Positions 6,109-15,316 of a DNA stretch of 15,938 bases are shown piece after piece. Both the position numbers and the translations under genes were made by a program. Source of the DNA: an uncultured Eubacterium sp. Lineage in GTDB: Bacteria; Bacillota; Clostridia; Oscillospirales; Acutalibacteraceae. The stretch lies in contig CAJOER010000028.1 of NCBI GenBank assembly GCA_905233805.1, positions 9,908 to 25,845 of the forward strand, read 5' to 3'. Below the pieces are notes generated by a model. It saw only the letters and a program-made list of their open reading frames with translations. It had not been told where the DNA came from and did no database searches. Position 1 is the first letter of the stretch; every line of letters begins with the position of its first letter.

Positions 6109-6818
6109 TATCTGACCTCAATTTTTGAAAGTGTTTCCCCGACCTTATCGTGAATTACAAGGTCGGCGTTTTTATCCGCAGGCGTGGCGTCGCGGTTGAT
6201 AAGCACAAAGTATTTACCGCTGAAATATCTGATAAATCCTGCGGCGGGATAAACGTTGAGTGACGTACCCGCTACAATAAGACAGTCCGCGGAGGAAATA
6301 GCAGCAAGCGCGCCGTTTATAACATCATTATCAAGCCCTTCCTCATAGAGTACAACGTCAGGCTTGATTATACCTCCGCACTCACACTCGGGAATTCCTT
6401 CGCTGTTTTTAATATATTCCGCGTCATAAAACTTACCGCACTTGCGGCAGTAGTTCCTGTGAACGCTGCCGTGAAGTTCAAATACGTTTTTACTTCCTGC
6501 CTTTTGATGCAGTCCGTCAATATTCTGGGTAACGACTGCTTTGAGTTTGCCAGCTTTTTCAAGCTCGGCAAGCTTTTTATGCGCCGCGTTCGGCTGAGCG
6601 TCAAGGGCTAACATCTTATCGCGGTAAAACTTATAAAAGTACTCCGTATTTGTAACAAAAAACGTATGACTGAGTATTTCCTCGGGCGGGAAATCATACT
6701 TCTGATTATAAAGCCCGTCAACACTTCTGAAATCGGGTATTCCGCTTTCGGTTGAAACACCTGCACCGCCGAAAAACACTATGTTTTCAGAGGCGTCAAT
6801 TATTTCCTGTAAAGTCAT
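6108..6818 (-). CDS. cobB: Sir2-family NAD-dependent protein deacylase
   Basis: This is a full-length bacterial sirtuin (236 aa), a cytoplasmic enzyme that removes acyl groups from lysines using NAD and releases nicotinamide. NAD-binding GGAGVSTESGIPDFRS lies at 17-32, TQNIDGLHQKAG at 97-108, the catalytic His is in ELHG (His116), the zinc site is Cys124/Cys127 and Cys145/Cys147 (CxxC...CxC), and VAGTSLNVYPAA follows at 182-193. The Ala/Tyr/Arg desuccinylase signature is not evident, so deacetylation is the likelier activity. It lies 8 nt after the MIF-family gene, whose stop overlaps the ribosome site, and overlaps the lipoprotein gene by one base. The symbol is by family; the ortholog could be named srtN or another sirtuin name. 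Confidence 0.92.
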   Translation of the reverse strand: MTLQEIIDASENIVFFGGAGVSTESGIPDFRSVDGLYNQKYDFPPEEILSHTFFVTNTEYFYKFYRDKMLALDAQPNAAHKKLAELEKAGKLKAVVTQNIDGLHQKAGSKNVFELHGSVHRNYCRKCGKFYDAEYIKNSEGIPECECGGIIKPDVVLYEEGLDNDVINGALAAISSADCLIVAGTSLNVYPAAGFIRYFSGKYFVLINRDATPADKNADLVIHDKVGETLSKIEVR

Positions 6819-6826
6819 ATTATCAC

Positions 6827-7168
6827 CTAAAAGTTCATATTATTCCAGCCCCAGTGTTCGGTTTCCGCATATTTAATATAGGTTCGCGATGCTGGAACGC
6901 CGAGGAACTTATCGGAAAGAGCGCAGAGTCTTGACGTTAATTCGTCATAAGCGCTGCCCGAAGCACTGCCGAAAATTGAAACCTCAAACATAGCGCAGGG
7001 TGCGCCGTCGCCCTTGAACCACATTGAAGACGGCTCTTCAATATTAACCATAAGCCAGCCCTCGCTTTTTCCGGGGATAGCTGTAATCGCGTTACCGAGT
7101 TCGGCTTTAAGTTCTTCTTTAACTTCATTTACCTTTTCTGAATTGGTTTTTACGTTAATATACGGCAT
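6827..7168 (-). CDS. MIF / phenylpyruvate tautomerase family protein
   Basis: This 113-residue protein has the length and pattern of macrophage migration inhibitory factor, a trimeric tautomerase whose catalytic base is the N-terminal proline. Here Pro2 follows the Met, the lysine of IPGKSEGW (Lys34) matches the active-site region lysine, APCAMFEVSIFG lies at 56-67, YIKY at 97-100, and the C-terminus HWGWNNMNF closely resembles the VGWNNSTF end of animal MIF. The CxxC of animal MIF is only half kept (Cys58 present, Phe61 in place of the second Cys). The physiological substrate of bacterial members is generally unknown. There is no signal peptide. It is the first gene of the operon with the sirtuin and lipoprotein, with GGAGATGAT ahead of the ATG. 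Confidence 0.88.
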   Translation of the reverse strand: MPYINVKTNSEKVNEVKEELKAELGNAITAIPGKSEGWLMVNIEEPSSMWFKGDGAPCAMFEVSIFGSASGSAYDELTSRLCALSDKFLGVPASRTYIKYAETEHWGWNNMNF

Positions 7169-7199
7169 AATATCATCTCCAAATTTAATGTATAAAATA

Positions 7200-7228
7200 A
7201 TTATATATTTAGTTTATAAAAATTGCAA
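7200..7228 (-). promoter_or_regulatory. Sigma-A promoter of the MIF-Sir2-lipoprotein operon
   Basis: TTGCAA (7223-7228) and TATAAT (7200-7205) are separated by 17 nt on the minus strand, about 30 nt before the MIF start codon. It is divergent from the pyrophosphatase gene. Confidence 0.8.
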
Positions 7229-7263
7229 TAAAAAATATTGAAGTTGTTTTTACGATATGATAT

Positions 7264-7269
7264 TATAAT
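7264..7269 (+). promoter_or_regulatory. Likely -10 box of the pyrophosphatase gene
   Basis: A perfect TATAAT lies 23 nt before the ppa ATG. The -35 is weak: TTGTTT at 7244 gives a 14-nt spacer and TTGAAG at 7238 gives 20. The box falls inside the region a longer ORF reading would call coding, which supports the downstream start. Confidence 0.45.
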
Positions 7270-7277
7270 GAATAATG

Positions 7278-7283
7278 AAGGAG
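7278..7283 (+). promoter_or_regulatory. Ribosome binding site that decides the ppa start
   Basis: AAGGAG lies 8 nt before the ATG at 7292. The frame is open back to an ATG at 7238, but that codon has no ribosome site and precedes the -10 box. Confidence 0.75.
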
Positions 7284-7291
7284 AATTGATT

Positions 7292-7825
7292 ATGAATATT
7301 TGGCATGATATATCACCCAAAAGGATTAAAAAAGACAGATTTTACGCGGTAATTGAAATTTCAAAGGGCGGGAAGAATAAATACGAACTTGATAAGGAAA
7401 CGGGTATGTTAAAACTCGACAGAGTTCTTTTTACTTCTACCCACTACCCCGCTAACTACGGCTTTATACCGAGAACTTACGCGGCTGACAAGGACCCGCT
7501 TGACGTGCTCGTGCTTTGCAGCGAAATTATTAGACCTATGACAATAGTTGAATGCGTTCCTATCGGCGTTCTTATTATGGAGGACGGCGGCGATAAAGAC
7601 GAAAAGATAATAGCCGTTCCCGTAAACGACCCGAATTACAGCTTTTATCACGATATCGACCAGCTGCCGCCTCACAGATTTGAGGAGATTAAACATTTCT
7701 TCGAGGTATATAAAAGCCTTGAACACAATAAAAACACTTCAGTAACCGAGGTTAAACCGAGAGAGGTTGCAGAAGAGATAATTCAGAGCTGTATTGACTC
7801 ATACATAGAAAACTTTCAGTTATAA
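7292..7825 (+). CDS. ppa: Inorganic pyrophosphatase, family I
   Basis: This soluble enzyme hydrolyses pyrophosphate to two phosphates and pulls biosynthetic reactions forward. From ATG 7292 the protein has 177 residues, the normal family size. Active-site residues align with the E. coli enzyme: Glu22, Lys30 and Glu32 (KYELDK), Arg44, YPANYGF at 52-58, the Asp cluster DKDPLD (Asp66, Asp68, Asp71), Asp98, and DKDEK (Asp101, Asp103, Lys105). The C-terminal HFFEVYKSLE helix is also typical. The gene stands alone on the plus strand between two minus-strand operons and ends in a strong bidirectional terminator. Confidence 0.95.
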   Translation: MNIWHDISPKRIKKDRFYAVIEISKGGKNKYELDKETGMLKLDRVLFTSTHYPANYGFIPRTYAADKDPLDVLVLCSEIIRPMTIVECVPIGVLIMEDGGDKDEKIIAVPVNDPNYSFYHDIDQLPPHRFEEIKHFFEVYKSLEHNKNTSVTEVKPREVAEEIIQSCIDSYIENFQL

Positions 7826-7829
7826 AGAA

Positions 7830-7857
7830 AACCGTCCGGTAATCGGACGGTTTATTA

Positions 7858-7860
<3 letters not shown>
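7830..7860. terminator. Bidirectional terminator between ppa and ftsH
   Basis: A perfect 10-bp stem (7830-7839 with 7845-7854) closes a 5-nt loop GTAAT. The plus strand continues TATTATTATT and the minus strand continues TTCTTTAT after the stem's own T residues, so it can end both convergent transcripts. Confidence 0.88.
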
Positions 7861-9784
<1,924 letters not shown>

Positions 9785-9785
<1 letters not shown>

Positions 9786-11065
9786 TAAATACAGTCCTCC
9801 GTATTAATATTCAAAAAGTATACCGAAGAGGTATTACCGTCAATTTTCACTCTTTCGTCAACAGCATAGCCGTAAACTCCTATAACACCTTTTTCGTCGC
9901 AGATTACGGGAACATATGCTCTTTTTTCAACGGGTATGCGAAGTTCATTGAACAGCTTTTTAAGCGTTTTCGTGCAGCCCCTGCCGGCAGGAGATATTTC
10001 GTCGCCGTCAGTTCTGCTTCTGACAAAAACTCCGCCCGATATTTTATCGCTGTCGCAATAAAATCCAAAGCCGTCTTTTTCATTGTTAAGCTCGTCGATT
10101 TTAACTGTTTTTGAATCCGTTAAATAATCCGGCGCCACGTCGTTATATTCAGCGAAATAAAGGTTATCTTTATTAGCAAAAGCAAAAAGGTTTCCTTTAA
10201 TCTGCGTTTTACCGTAGCTGTCAAGAAGAGCGCAGACCGAATTTAAATGCGTTTCATCAAGAACTACGTTAAAGCTTTCGGCGTAAAGCTCTATAACGCG
10301 CTTCAAAACTGACGAATGAAGCGTTTTCAGCTGACTTACGCTTAAAGTATCACTAAGATACTTTTCTGCTTCCTTAGCAATGAAATCATTATCTTCGGCA
10401 GCTGAAGAAATAAACCTTGCAATTGATTTTTCCGCAGCATGATTTACGCTTTCAAACAGCGGGATAATCTCGTTTCTGATTTTATTACGGGCGTATACGT
10501 TATCAGAATTTGTTTCGTCGGTAACGTAAGGAATGTTAAGTTCCTCACACGCACAAACAATTTCTTCGCTCGTGCACTCGATAAGAGGTCTTATAATATT
10601 TTCTCTTACGGGAGGAATACCCTTAAAGCCGTTTAGCGAGGTTCCCCTTGCAAGGCGGAAAAGCACGGTTTCAACGTTGTCGGAAAGACTGTGAGCCGTT
10701 GCAATTTTGTCGGCGCCTTCGCTTTCAAAAAAGCCGTATCTTCTCTTTCTCGAATACTCCTCAACGCCCATACCCTCGGCTTTGGCTTCGGCGGGTGCGT
10801 CAATTCTCAGGCATTTAAAAGGTACTCCTGCCTTTTCGCAGTAATCCCTGACGAACTCGGTATCATTAACCGACGCTTCGCCCCTTATTCCGTGCTCCAC
10901 GTTCAAAACGGTAAGTTTTAAACCAAGCTCTTTCTTCTTTTTCAGAAGATAATAGAGAAGCAGCATTGAATCCTTACCGCCTGAAACGCCGACTGCGACG
11001 CTGTCGCCCGAAGAAAGCATATTATATTTTAATACAGTTTCATCAATTTTCCGAATAATGTTCAT
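9785..11065 (-). CDS. tilS: tRNA(Ile)-lysidine synthetase
   Basis: TilS attaches lysine to C34 of the CAU-anticodon tRNA-Ile using ATP, so that it reads AUA. The protein is 426 residues from the chosen start. The PP-loop SGGKDS is at 28-33, the N-type ATPase signature continues with AHSLSDNVETVLFRLARGT at 124-142, and RNKIRNEIIP at 193-202 is typical. The long C-terminal region (about 230-426) fits the substrate-binding and C-terminal domains of the long TilS form. The start is placed at ATG 11063-11065 because the family N-terminus begins right there; the frame is open upstream only to a TTG at 11110. It has no clear ribosome site and overlaps dnaB by 23 nt, so translation is probably coupled. 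Its own stop overlaps the ftsH start. Confidence 0.92.
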
Positions 11066-12416
11066 TTGTTTCAATAGGTCTGAAACGGGTGTACTCGCTG
11101 TCAAATACAAGTTCTATCGTTCCCGTTTCGCCGTGACGGTTTTTAGCAACAATAAGTTCCGTTTTATTACTGTCAATATTCTCACGCTCTTCCTCAAGCT
11201 TTTCGCCGGCGTAGTAAACCTCACGGTAGAGGAACATTACGATATCGGCGTCCTGCTCGATTGTACCCGACTCACGAAGGTCGGAGAGCTGAGGTCTGTG
11301 GCTCTTTCCCCTGCCCTCTGTGCCACGCGAAAGCTGAGCGCAGCATACAACGGGGATATTAAGGTCCTTAGCCATCATTTTAAGATTCTTCGTTATTTTT
11401 GTAACTTCCTGAACTCGGTTTTCGGTTCTTTCGGAAGAAGAAATAAGTCCGAGATAGTCTATAATAACGCAGTCAACGTTTTTCATTCTTCTTACAATTG
11501 ACTTCATTTCGGGTACGGTAATAGCCGAAGCGTCCGATAGATAAAGTTCCGTATCATAAAGCGCGGAGGCTGCGTTACCGAGGCGCACCCACTCGTCATC
11601 GGAGAACTCGCCCGTTCTGAATTTCTTTGCGTCTATCGCGCACTGTGAGGCAAGAATTCTTTCAGCAAGCTGCTCGTTGGTCATTTCAAGAGAGAAGAAT
11701 ACAACCTTCTTCTTTCCCGTTACTGCCAGATTATGAGCAAGGTTGAGCGCAAAGCTTGTCTTACCCATAGCAGGTCTTGCACCGATAAAGATTAAGTCAG
11801 ACCTGTTAAGGCCGGTTATGTATCTGTCAAGAAGGCCGAATCCCGTAGGAATGCCTTTATAATCGTCCTTCTCTTCGCTGTTGAGTTTTTTAAGACGGTC
11901 GTATACCCCGTCAACGATAACGGATTTAAGTTTTTTCGGTCCGCTTGATTCGGTACCCTTGCGCATATCGTAAAGCTTCTGCTCGGCAGTTTCCATAATA
12001 AGCTTGGCGTCAGCGCCGCTTGCGGAAGCGTTTTCAAGCACGTTTTGCGAAAGCTGAATAAGACATCTTAAATAGTACTGCTCTCTTACGATTTTTGCAT
12101 AGTTTTCCACGTTCGCAACGGAAGGCACCATCTGCGCAAGCTGATATACGTAGTTTCTTGCACCTGCGGCGTCGCTGTATCCGCTTTTTGCAAGCATATC
12201 GCAAATCGTAATTGTATCAATTGACGTTGCTTTTTCGTCATAGCGCATTTTCATAGCGGCGAATATCTCTTTATGCTCAGGCAAGAAGAAATGGTCGCTT
12301 TCAAGATATTTTAATGCAATTGACATACAGCTCGCGTCTACAAGGATACTTCCGAGAACGCTCTGTTCAGCTTCTCTGTTATAGGGAAGCATTATGTTAG
12401 TATTGTTTTCCGGCAT
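11043..12416 (-). CDS. dnaB: Replicative DNA helicase DnaB
   Basis: This is the hexameric 5'-3' helicase of the replication fork (called DnaC in Bacillus). The length of 457 residues is normal. The N-terminal primase-interaction domain begins with PYNREAEQSVLGSIL (11-25). The RecA-type domain has Walker A GARPAMGKT at 212-220, FFSLEM at 240-245, Walker B VIIDYLGLI at 317-325, the QLSR...SDLRESGTIEQDAD block at 361-391, and KNRHGETGT at 425-433. No intein is present. AGAGGA precedes the ATG. It follows rplI by 14 nt, the usual rplI-dnaB arrangement of Firmicutes, and overlaps tilS. Confidence 0.96.
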   Translation of the reverse strand: MPENNTNIMLPYNREAEQSVLGSILVDASCMSIALKYLESDHFFLPEHKEIFAAMKMRYDEKATSIDTITICDMLAKSGYSDAAGARNYVYQLAQMVPSVANVENYAKIVREQYYLRCLIQLSQNVLENASASGADAKLIMETAEQKLYDMRKGTESSGPKKLKSVIVDGVYDRLKKLNSEEKDDYKGIPTGFGLLDRYITGLNRSDLIFIGARPAMGKTSFALNLAHNLAVTGKKKVVFFSLEMTNEQLAERILASQCAIDAKKFRTGEFSDDEWVRLGNAASALYDTELYLSDASAITVPEMKSIVRRMKNVDCVIIDYLGLISSSERTENRVQEVTKITKNLKMMAKDLNIPVVCCAQLSRGTEGRGKSHRPQLSDLRESGTIEQDADIVMFLYREVYYAGEKLEEERENIDSNKTELIVAKNRHGETGTIELVFDSEYTRFRPIETNEHYSEN

Positions 12417-12430
12417 TTTATATTCCTCTT

Positions 12431-12874
12431 TTATGATTCCTGTACACTTACGAATATAGTCGCTGAAATTCCCTGATAAACTTTAATTTCAGCCTGAACC
12501 GTTCCGAAAGACTTTACATCTTCCATAGCGATTTTTCTTTTATCAATCTCTTCGCCGAACTCCTCTTTCAGCTTTAAGGCTACGTCTTTTGTTGTAACAG
12601 AACCGAAGAGTTTACCGTTTGCGCCGGCTTTGGCGGTGAGTTTAACAGTTTTGCCGTCAAGGCGCTCTTTCAGTTCGTTTGCAGCGTTGATTTCTTCCTG
12701 CTTGTGAAACGCCTTGGCTTTTTCTTTATTCTTAAACTCATTCATAGCCTTTGCGTCGGCTTCAACGGCAAGTCCTCTCGGGAAGAGGTAGTTTCTTGCA
12801 TATCCGTCGCTTGTATTTACAAGCTCGCCCGACTTACCGAGCGACTTAACATCCGCTTTAAGTATAACTTTCAT
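12431..12874 (-). CDS. rplI: 50S ribosomal protein L9
   Basis: This 147-residue protein is a normal-length L9, which binds 23S rRNA and extends from the ribosome base, helping keep the reading frame. The N-terminal signature GKSGELVNTSDGYARNYL (13-30) followed by FPRGLAVEA is diagnostic. A long charged helix connects to the C-terminal domain, whose GKLFGSVT motif is present. An AAGGAGGAG site precedes the ATG. It lies 12 nt after the RNase J gene, in the place where many Firmicutes carry gdpP. Confidence 0.96.
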   Translation of the reverse strand: MKVILKADVKSLGKSGELVNTSDGYARNYLFPRGLAVEADAKAMNEFKNKEKAKAFHKQEEINAANELKERLDGKTVKLTAKAGANGKLFGSVTTKDVALKLKEEFGEEIDKRKIAMEDVKSFGTVQAEIKVYQGISATIFVSVQES

Positions 12875-12886
12875 TTTCGCTCCTCC

Positions 12887-14662
12887 TTAAACTTCCATAA
12901 ATATCGGAAGTATCATCGGTCTTCTCTTCGTCTGTTCAAAGAGATACTTTGAAAGCTCGTCTTTAAGCTTCATTTTTACCGCATTCCAGTCGTGATACTT
13001 CGCGTGATAATTGTTTTCAATTACGTCAAGAGCAATATCCCTTGCATTTTGCATAAGCTCTTCGTTTTCCTTAACGAAAACGAAACCTCTTGAAACAACG
13101 TCGGGACCGCCAACGATATATCCCGTTGACGCGTCAATAGTCGCAGCAACAACAAATATGCCGTCGCGAGAAAGAACTCTTCTGTCGTTTAATACAACAT
13201 TGCCGACGTCGCCGACTCCGTAACCGTCAACGTAAACCTCGCCTGACGGAACGTCGTCAAGTTTAGTAATACCGTCGTCGGAAATCTCAATATGGTTACC
13301 TATATCGCCGATAAAGATATTCTCCTTTGGGATATTCATCGAAAGCGCAAGCTGCGCATGGCTTACAAGATGTTTCTGCTCGCCGTGTACGGGGATGAAA
13401 AACTTAGGTTTAACTATGCCTATCATAAGTTTTAAATCCTGCTGACAGGCGTGGCCCGAAACGTGAACGTCATACATATTCTCATATATAACCTCAACGC
13501 CCTGCTTCATAAGCGCGTTAACAACGTTTCCGACCATTTTTTCGTTACCCGGTATCGGAGTAGCCGAAATAATAACGTAATCGTTGGGCGTAAGGCGTAC
13601 CATACGGTGCTCGTTATTAGCCATTTTTGTAAGGGCGGACATAGCCTCGCCCTGAGAACCCGTTGTGATAATAAGAATCTTATCGTCGGAATAGTTTTTA
13701 ATTGTTTCAACTGGAACCATTATTCCCTCGGGAATATTAAGATAGCCGAGTTCGCTTCCGACGCTTACAAGGTTTTCAAGGCTTCTGCCAACTACGGCAA
13801 CCTTTCTTCCCCTCGTGTATGCGGCGTCAATAATCTGCTGAACTCTGTGAATATTCGATGCAAAGGTTGCAACAATAATTCTCTTCTTTTTTGCTTTTCT
13901 GAAAAGGAGTTCAAAGCTTTCGCCCACGCTGCTTTCGCTCATCGTAGTACCGGGCCTTTCGGCGTTGGTGGAATCCGAAAGAAGCGCAAGCACGCCCTTT
14001 TTGCCAAATTCGGAAAAGCGGGTTAAATCTATCATATCCCCGTCAACAGGCGTAGTGTCGATTTTGAAGTCGCCCGTCTGGATAATAACGCCCGCGGGAC
14101 AGCGCACCGCAAGTCCTACCGCGTCGGGAATTGAGTGATTAACGTGAATAAGTTCAATATTGAAATGGCCGAGCGTAATATTGTCACCGGGCTTAATCTC
14201 AACAAGCTTTACGCTGCCGAGTAAATCGTGCTCTTCAAGTTTACCCTTGATAAGACCGATTGTAAGCTTGGTAGCGTAAACCGGAATATTTACCTTTTTA
14301 AGAAGATATGCAAGCCCGCCGATGTGGTCCTCGTGACCGTGAGTGATAATTATACCCTTTACTTTCTCAAAATTATTCTCAACAAAAGTAAAATCGGGTA
14401 TAACAAGGTCAACGCCGAGAAGTTCCGTTGACGGAAAAGCAAGACCGCAGTCAACGATAAACATATCGTCTTTATACTCGTAAACGGTCATATTCTTACC
14501 GATTTCATTCATACCGCCTATAAAAGAAATCCTGACCTTTTCCTTCTCAATCTGAGGGACAACGCCCGACTTCTTCGATGTCTTGCGGTAGGTGTAGTAG
14601 CGTCTTCTGGAATTCCGTTTTCCGTAATCGACGCGCTTAGACATCCTATCCTGATTTGCCAT
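12887..14662 (-). CDS. rnj: Ribonuclease J
   Basis: RNase J is a metallo-beta-lactamase fold endo- and 5'-exonuclease central to mRNA turnover and rRNA maturation in Firmicutes. The protein has 591 residues. The metal site includes HGHEDH at 108-113, with His176 and Asp198 (TGDFK) as further ligands; the beta-CASP part has ISATPIPGNE, then HVSGHACQQDLKLM and IPVHGE; a C-terminal domain follows to IFMEV. Relative to B. subtilis RNase J1 there is an N-terminal extension of about 40 residues rich in Arg, Lys and Tyr. AAGGAGGT lies 11 nt before the ATG. It is the first gene of the rnj-rplI-dnaB-tilS-ftsH operon. Only one copy is in the window, so J1 or J2 cannot be assigned. Confidence 0.95.
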   Translation of the reverse strand: MANQDRMSKRVDYGKRNSRRRYYTYRKTSKKSGVVPQIEKEKVRISFIGGMNEIGKNMTVYEYKDDMFIVDCGLAFPSTELLGVDLVIPDFTFVENNFEKVKGIIITHGHEDHIGGLAYLLKKVNIPVYATKLTIGLIKGKLEEHDLLGSVKLVEIKPGDNITLGHFNIELIHVNHSIPDAVGLAVRCPAGVIIQTGDFKIDTTPVDGDMIDLTRFSEFGKKGVLALLSDSTNAERPGTTMSESSVGESFELLFRKAKKKRIIVATFASNIHRVQQIIDAAYTRGRKVAVVGRSLENLVSVGSELGYLNIPEGIMVPVETIKNYSDDKILIITTGSQGEAMSALTKMANNEHRMVRLTPNDYVIISATPIPGNEKMVGNVVNALMKQGVEVIYENMYDVHVSGHACQQDLKLMIGIVKPKFFIPVHGEQKHLVSHAQLALSMNIPKENIFIGDIGNHIEISDDGITKLDDVPSGEVYVDGYGVGDVGNVVLNDRRVLSRDGIFVVAATIDASTGYIVGGPDVVSRGFVFVKENEELMQNARDIALDVIENNYHAKYHDWNAVKMKLKDELSKYLFEQTKRRPMILPIFMEV

Positions 14663-14718
14663 AAAAAAGATTTACCTCCTTATTTAATTATTTTTCCGCA
14701 CATAAGATAGTATTCTTT

Positions 14719-14747
14719 ATAATAAAGTATATTTTCGGTAATGTCAA
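14719..14747 (-). promoter_or_regulatory. Sigma-A promoter of the rnj-rplI-dnaB-tilS-ftsH operon
   Basis: A consensus TTGACA (14742-14747) and TATTAT (14719-14724) are separated by 17 nt on the minus strand. The leader is about 50 nt. No internal promoter or terminator was seen between the five genes. Confidence 0.88.
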
Positions 14748-14763
14748 GAAAAATAGATAATTA

Positions 14764-14792
14764 TTGATTTAATGACCCGATAATGGTATTAT
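14764..14792 (+). promoter_or_regulatory. Sigma-A promoter of rnhA
   Basis: TTGATT (14764-14769) and TATTAT (14787-14792) are separated by 17 nt on the plus strand, back to back with the rnj promoter; the two -35 boxes are 16 nt apart. The predicted start is about 25 nt before the rnhA ATG. Confidence 0.75.
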
Positions 14793-14823
14793 ATTAAAAA
14801 ATATATTGACAGACGGTGAAAGT

Positions 14824-15264
14824 ATGAAGAACGTAAAGATTTATACCGACGGCGCGTGCAGCGGAAATCCCGGTCCCGGCGGCTGGGGCGCGGTGCTTAT
14901 TTACAAAAGCGTAAAAAAAGAACTCAGCGGCGGAGAAAAAGAGACTACCAATAACCGCATGGAGCTTACCGCAGTAATAAAATCACTCGAGGCGTTAACC
15001 GAGCCATGCGAAGTTGAACTTACCACTGATTCAAAATACGTTTGCGATGCAATTAACAAAGAATGGCTTTATTCCTGGAAAAACAACTCCTGGAAAAAAG
15101 CGGATAAAAAGCCCGTGCTAAACGTGGATTTATGGCAGATACTGCTTGAACTGCTTGACAAGCATAAGGTTACTTTTAACTGGATAAAAGGTCACGACGG
15201 AAACGAATTTAACGAGCGCTGCGATGAACTTGCGGTAAAATATTACAAGGATAATTTTCAATAA
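14824..15264 (+). CDS. rnhA: Ribonuclease HI
   Basis: This enzyme cuts the RNA strand of RNA-DNA hybrids. The start is ATG 14824, with GGTG upstream; the longer frame begins at a TTG (14806) only a few bases after the predicted transcription start. The resulting 146 residues match classical bacterial RNase HI. The catalytic residues fall almost exactly at E. coli positions: Asp9 (YTDGACSGNPGPGGWG), Glu47 (NRMEL), Asp69 (TTDSKYV) and Asp134 (ERCDELA), with His124 in the flexible loop (KGHDGNE). The basic protrusion (SWKNNSWKKADKKP) is also present. The gene is monocistronic and ends in a convergent terminator. Confidence 0.96.
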   Translation: MKNVKIYTDGACSGNPGPGGWGAVLIYKSVKKELSGGEKETTNNRMELTAVIKSLEALTEPCEVELTTDSKYVCDAINKEWLYSWKNNSWKKADKKPVLNVDLWQILLELLDKHKVTFNWIKGHDGNEFNERCDELAVKYYKDNFQ

Positions 15265-15268
15265 AAAC

Positions 15269-15288
15269 GGGAGGGTGTTAACCCTCCC
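15269..15288. terminator. Terminator between rnhA and the BMP-like gene
   Basis: A perfect 8-bp GC-rich stem (GGGAGGGT/ACCCTCCC) closes a GTTA loop. On the minus strand it is followed by CGTTTTTATT, a good T run for the BMP-like gene; on the plus strand the tail is only CTTAATATT, so termination of rnhA is likely weaker. Confidence 0.82.
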
Positions 15289-15316
15289 CTTAATATTATG
15301 CAATTTGATTTCGGTT

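Noticed and set aside
7238..7291. Upstream ATG start for ppa at 7238
   Set aside because: It precedes the TATAAT box and has no ribosome site, whereas ATG 7292 has AAGGAG at 8 nt and gives the normal family N-terminus.
11066..11110. Upstream TTG start for tilS at 11110
   Set aside because: The extra 15 residues overlap dnaB further, have no ribosome site, and the family N-terminus starts at ATG 11065.
11058..11501. Plus-strand ORF of 147 codons opposite dnaB
   Set aside because: It is antisense to the conserved end of DnaB and shows no protein family features or translation signals.
13451..14026. Long plus-strand ORF (191 codons) opposite rnj
   Set aside because: It lies wholly antisense to a clearly conserved RNase J frame, has no ribosome site or recognisable protein pattern, and fits a chance open frame.
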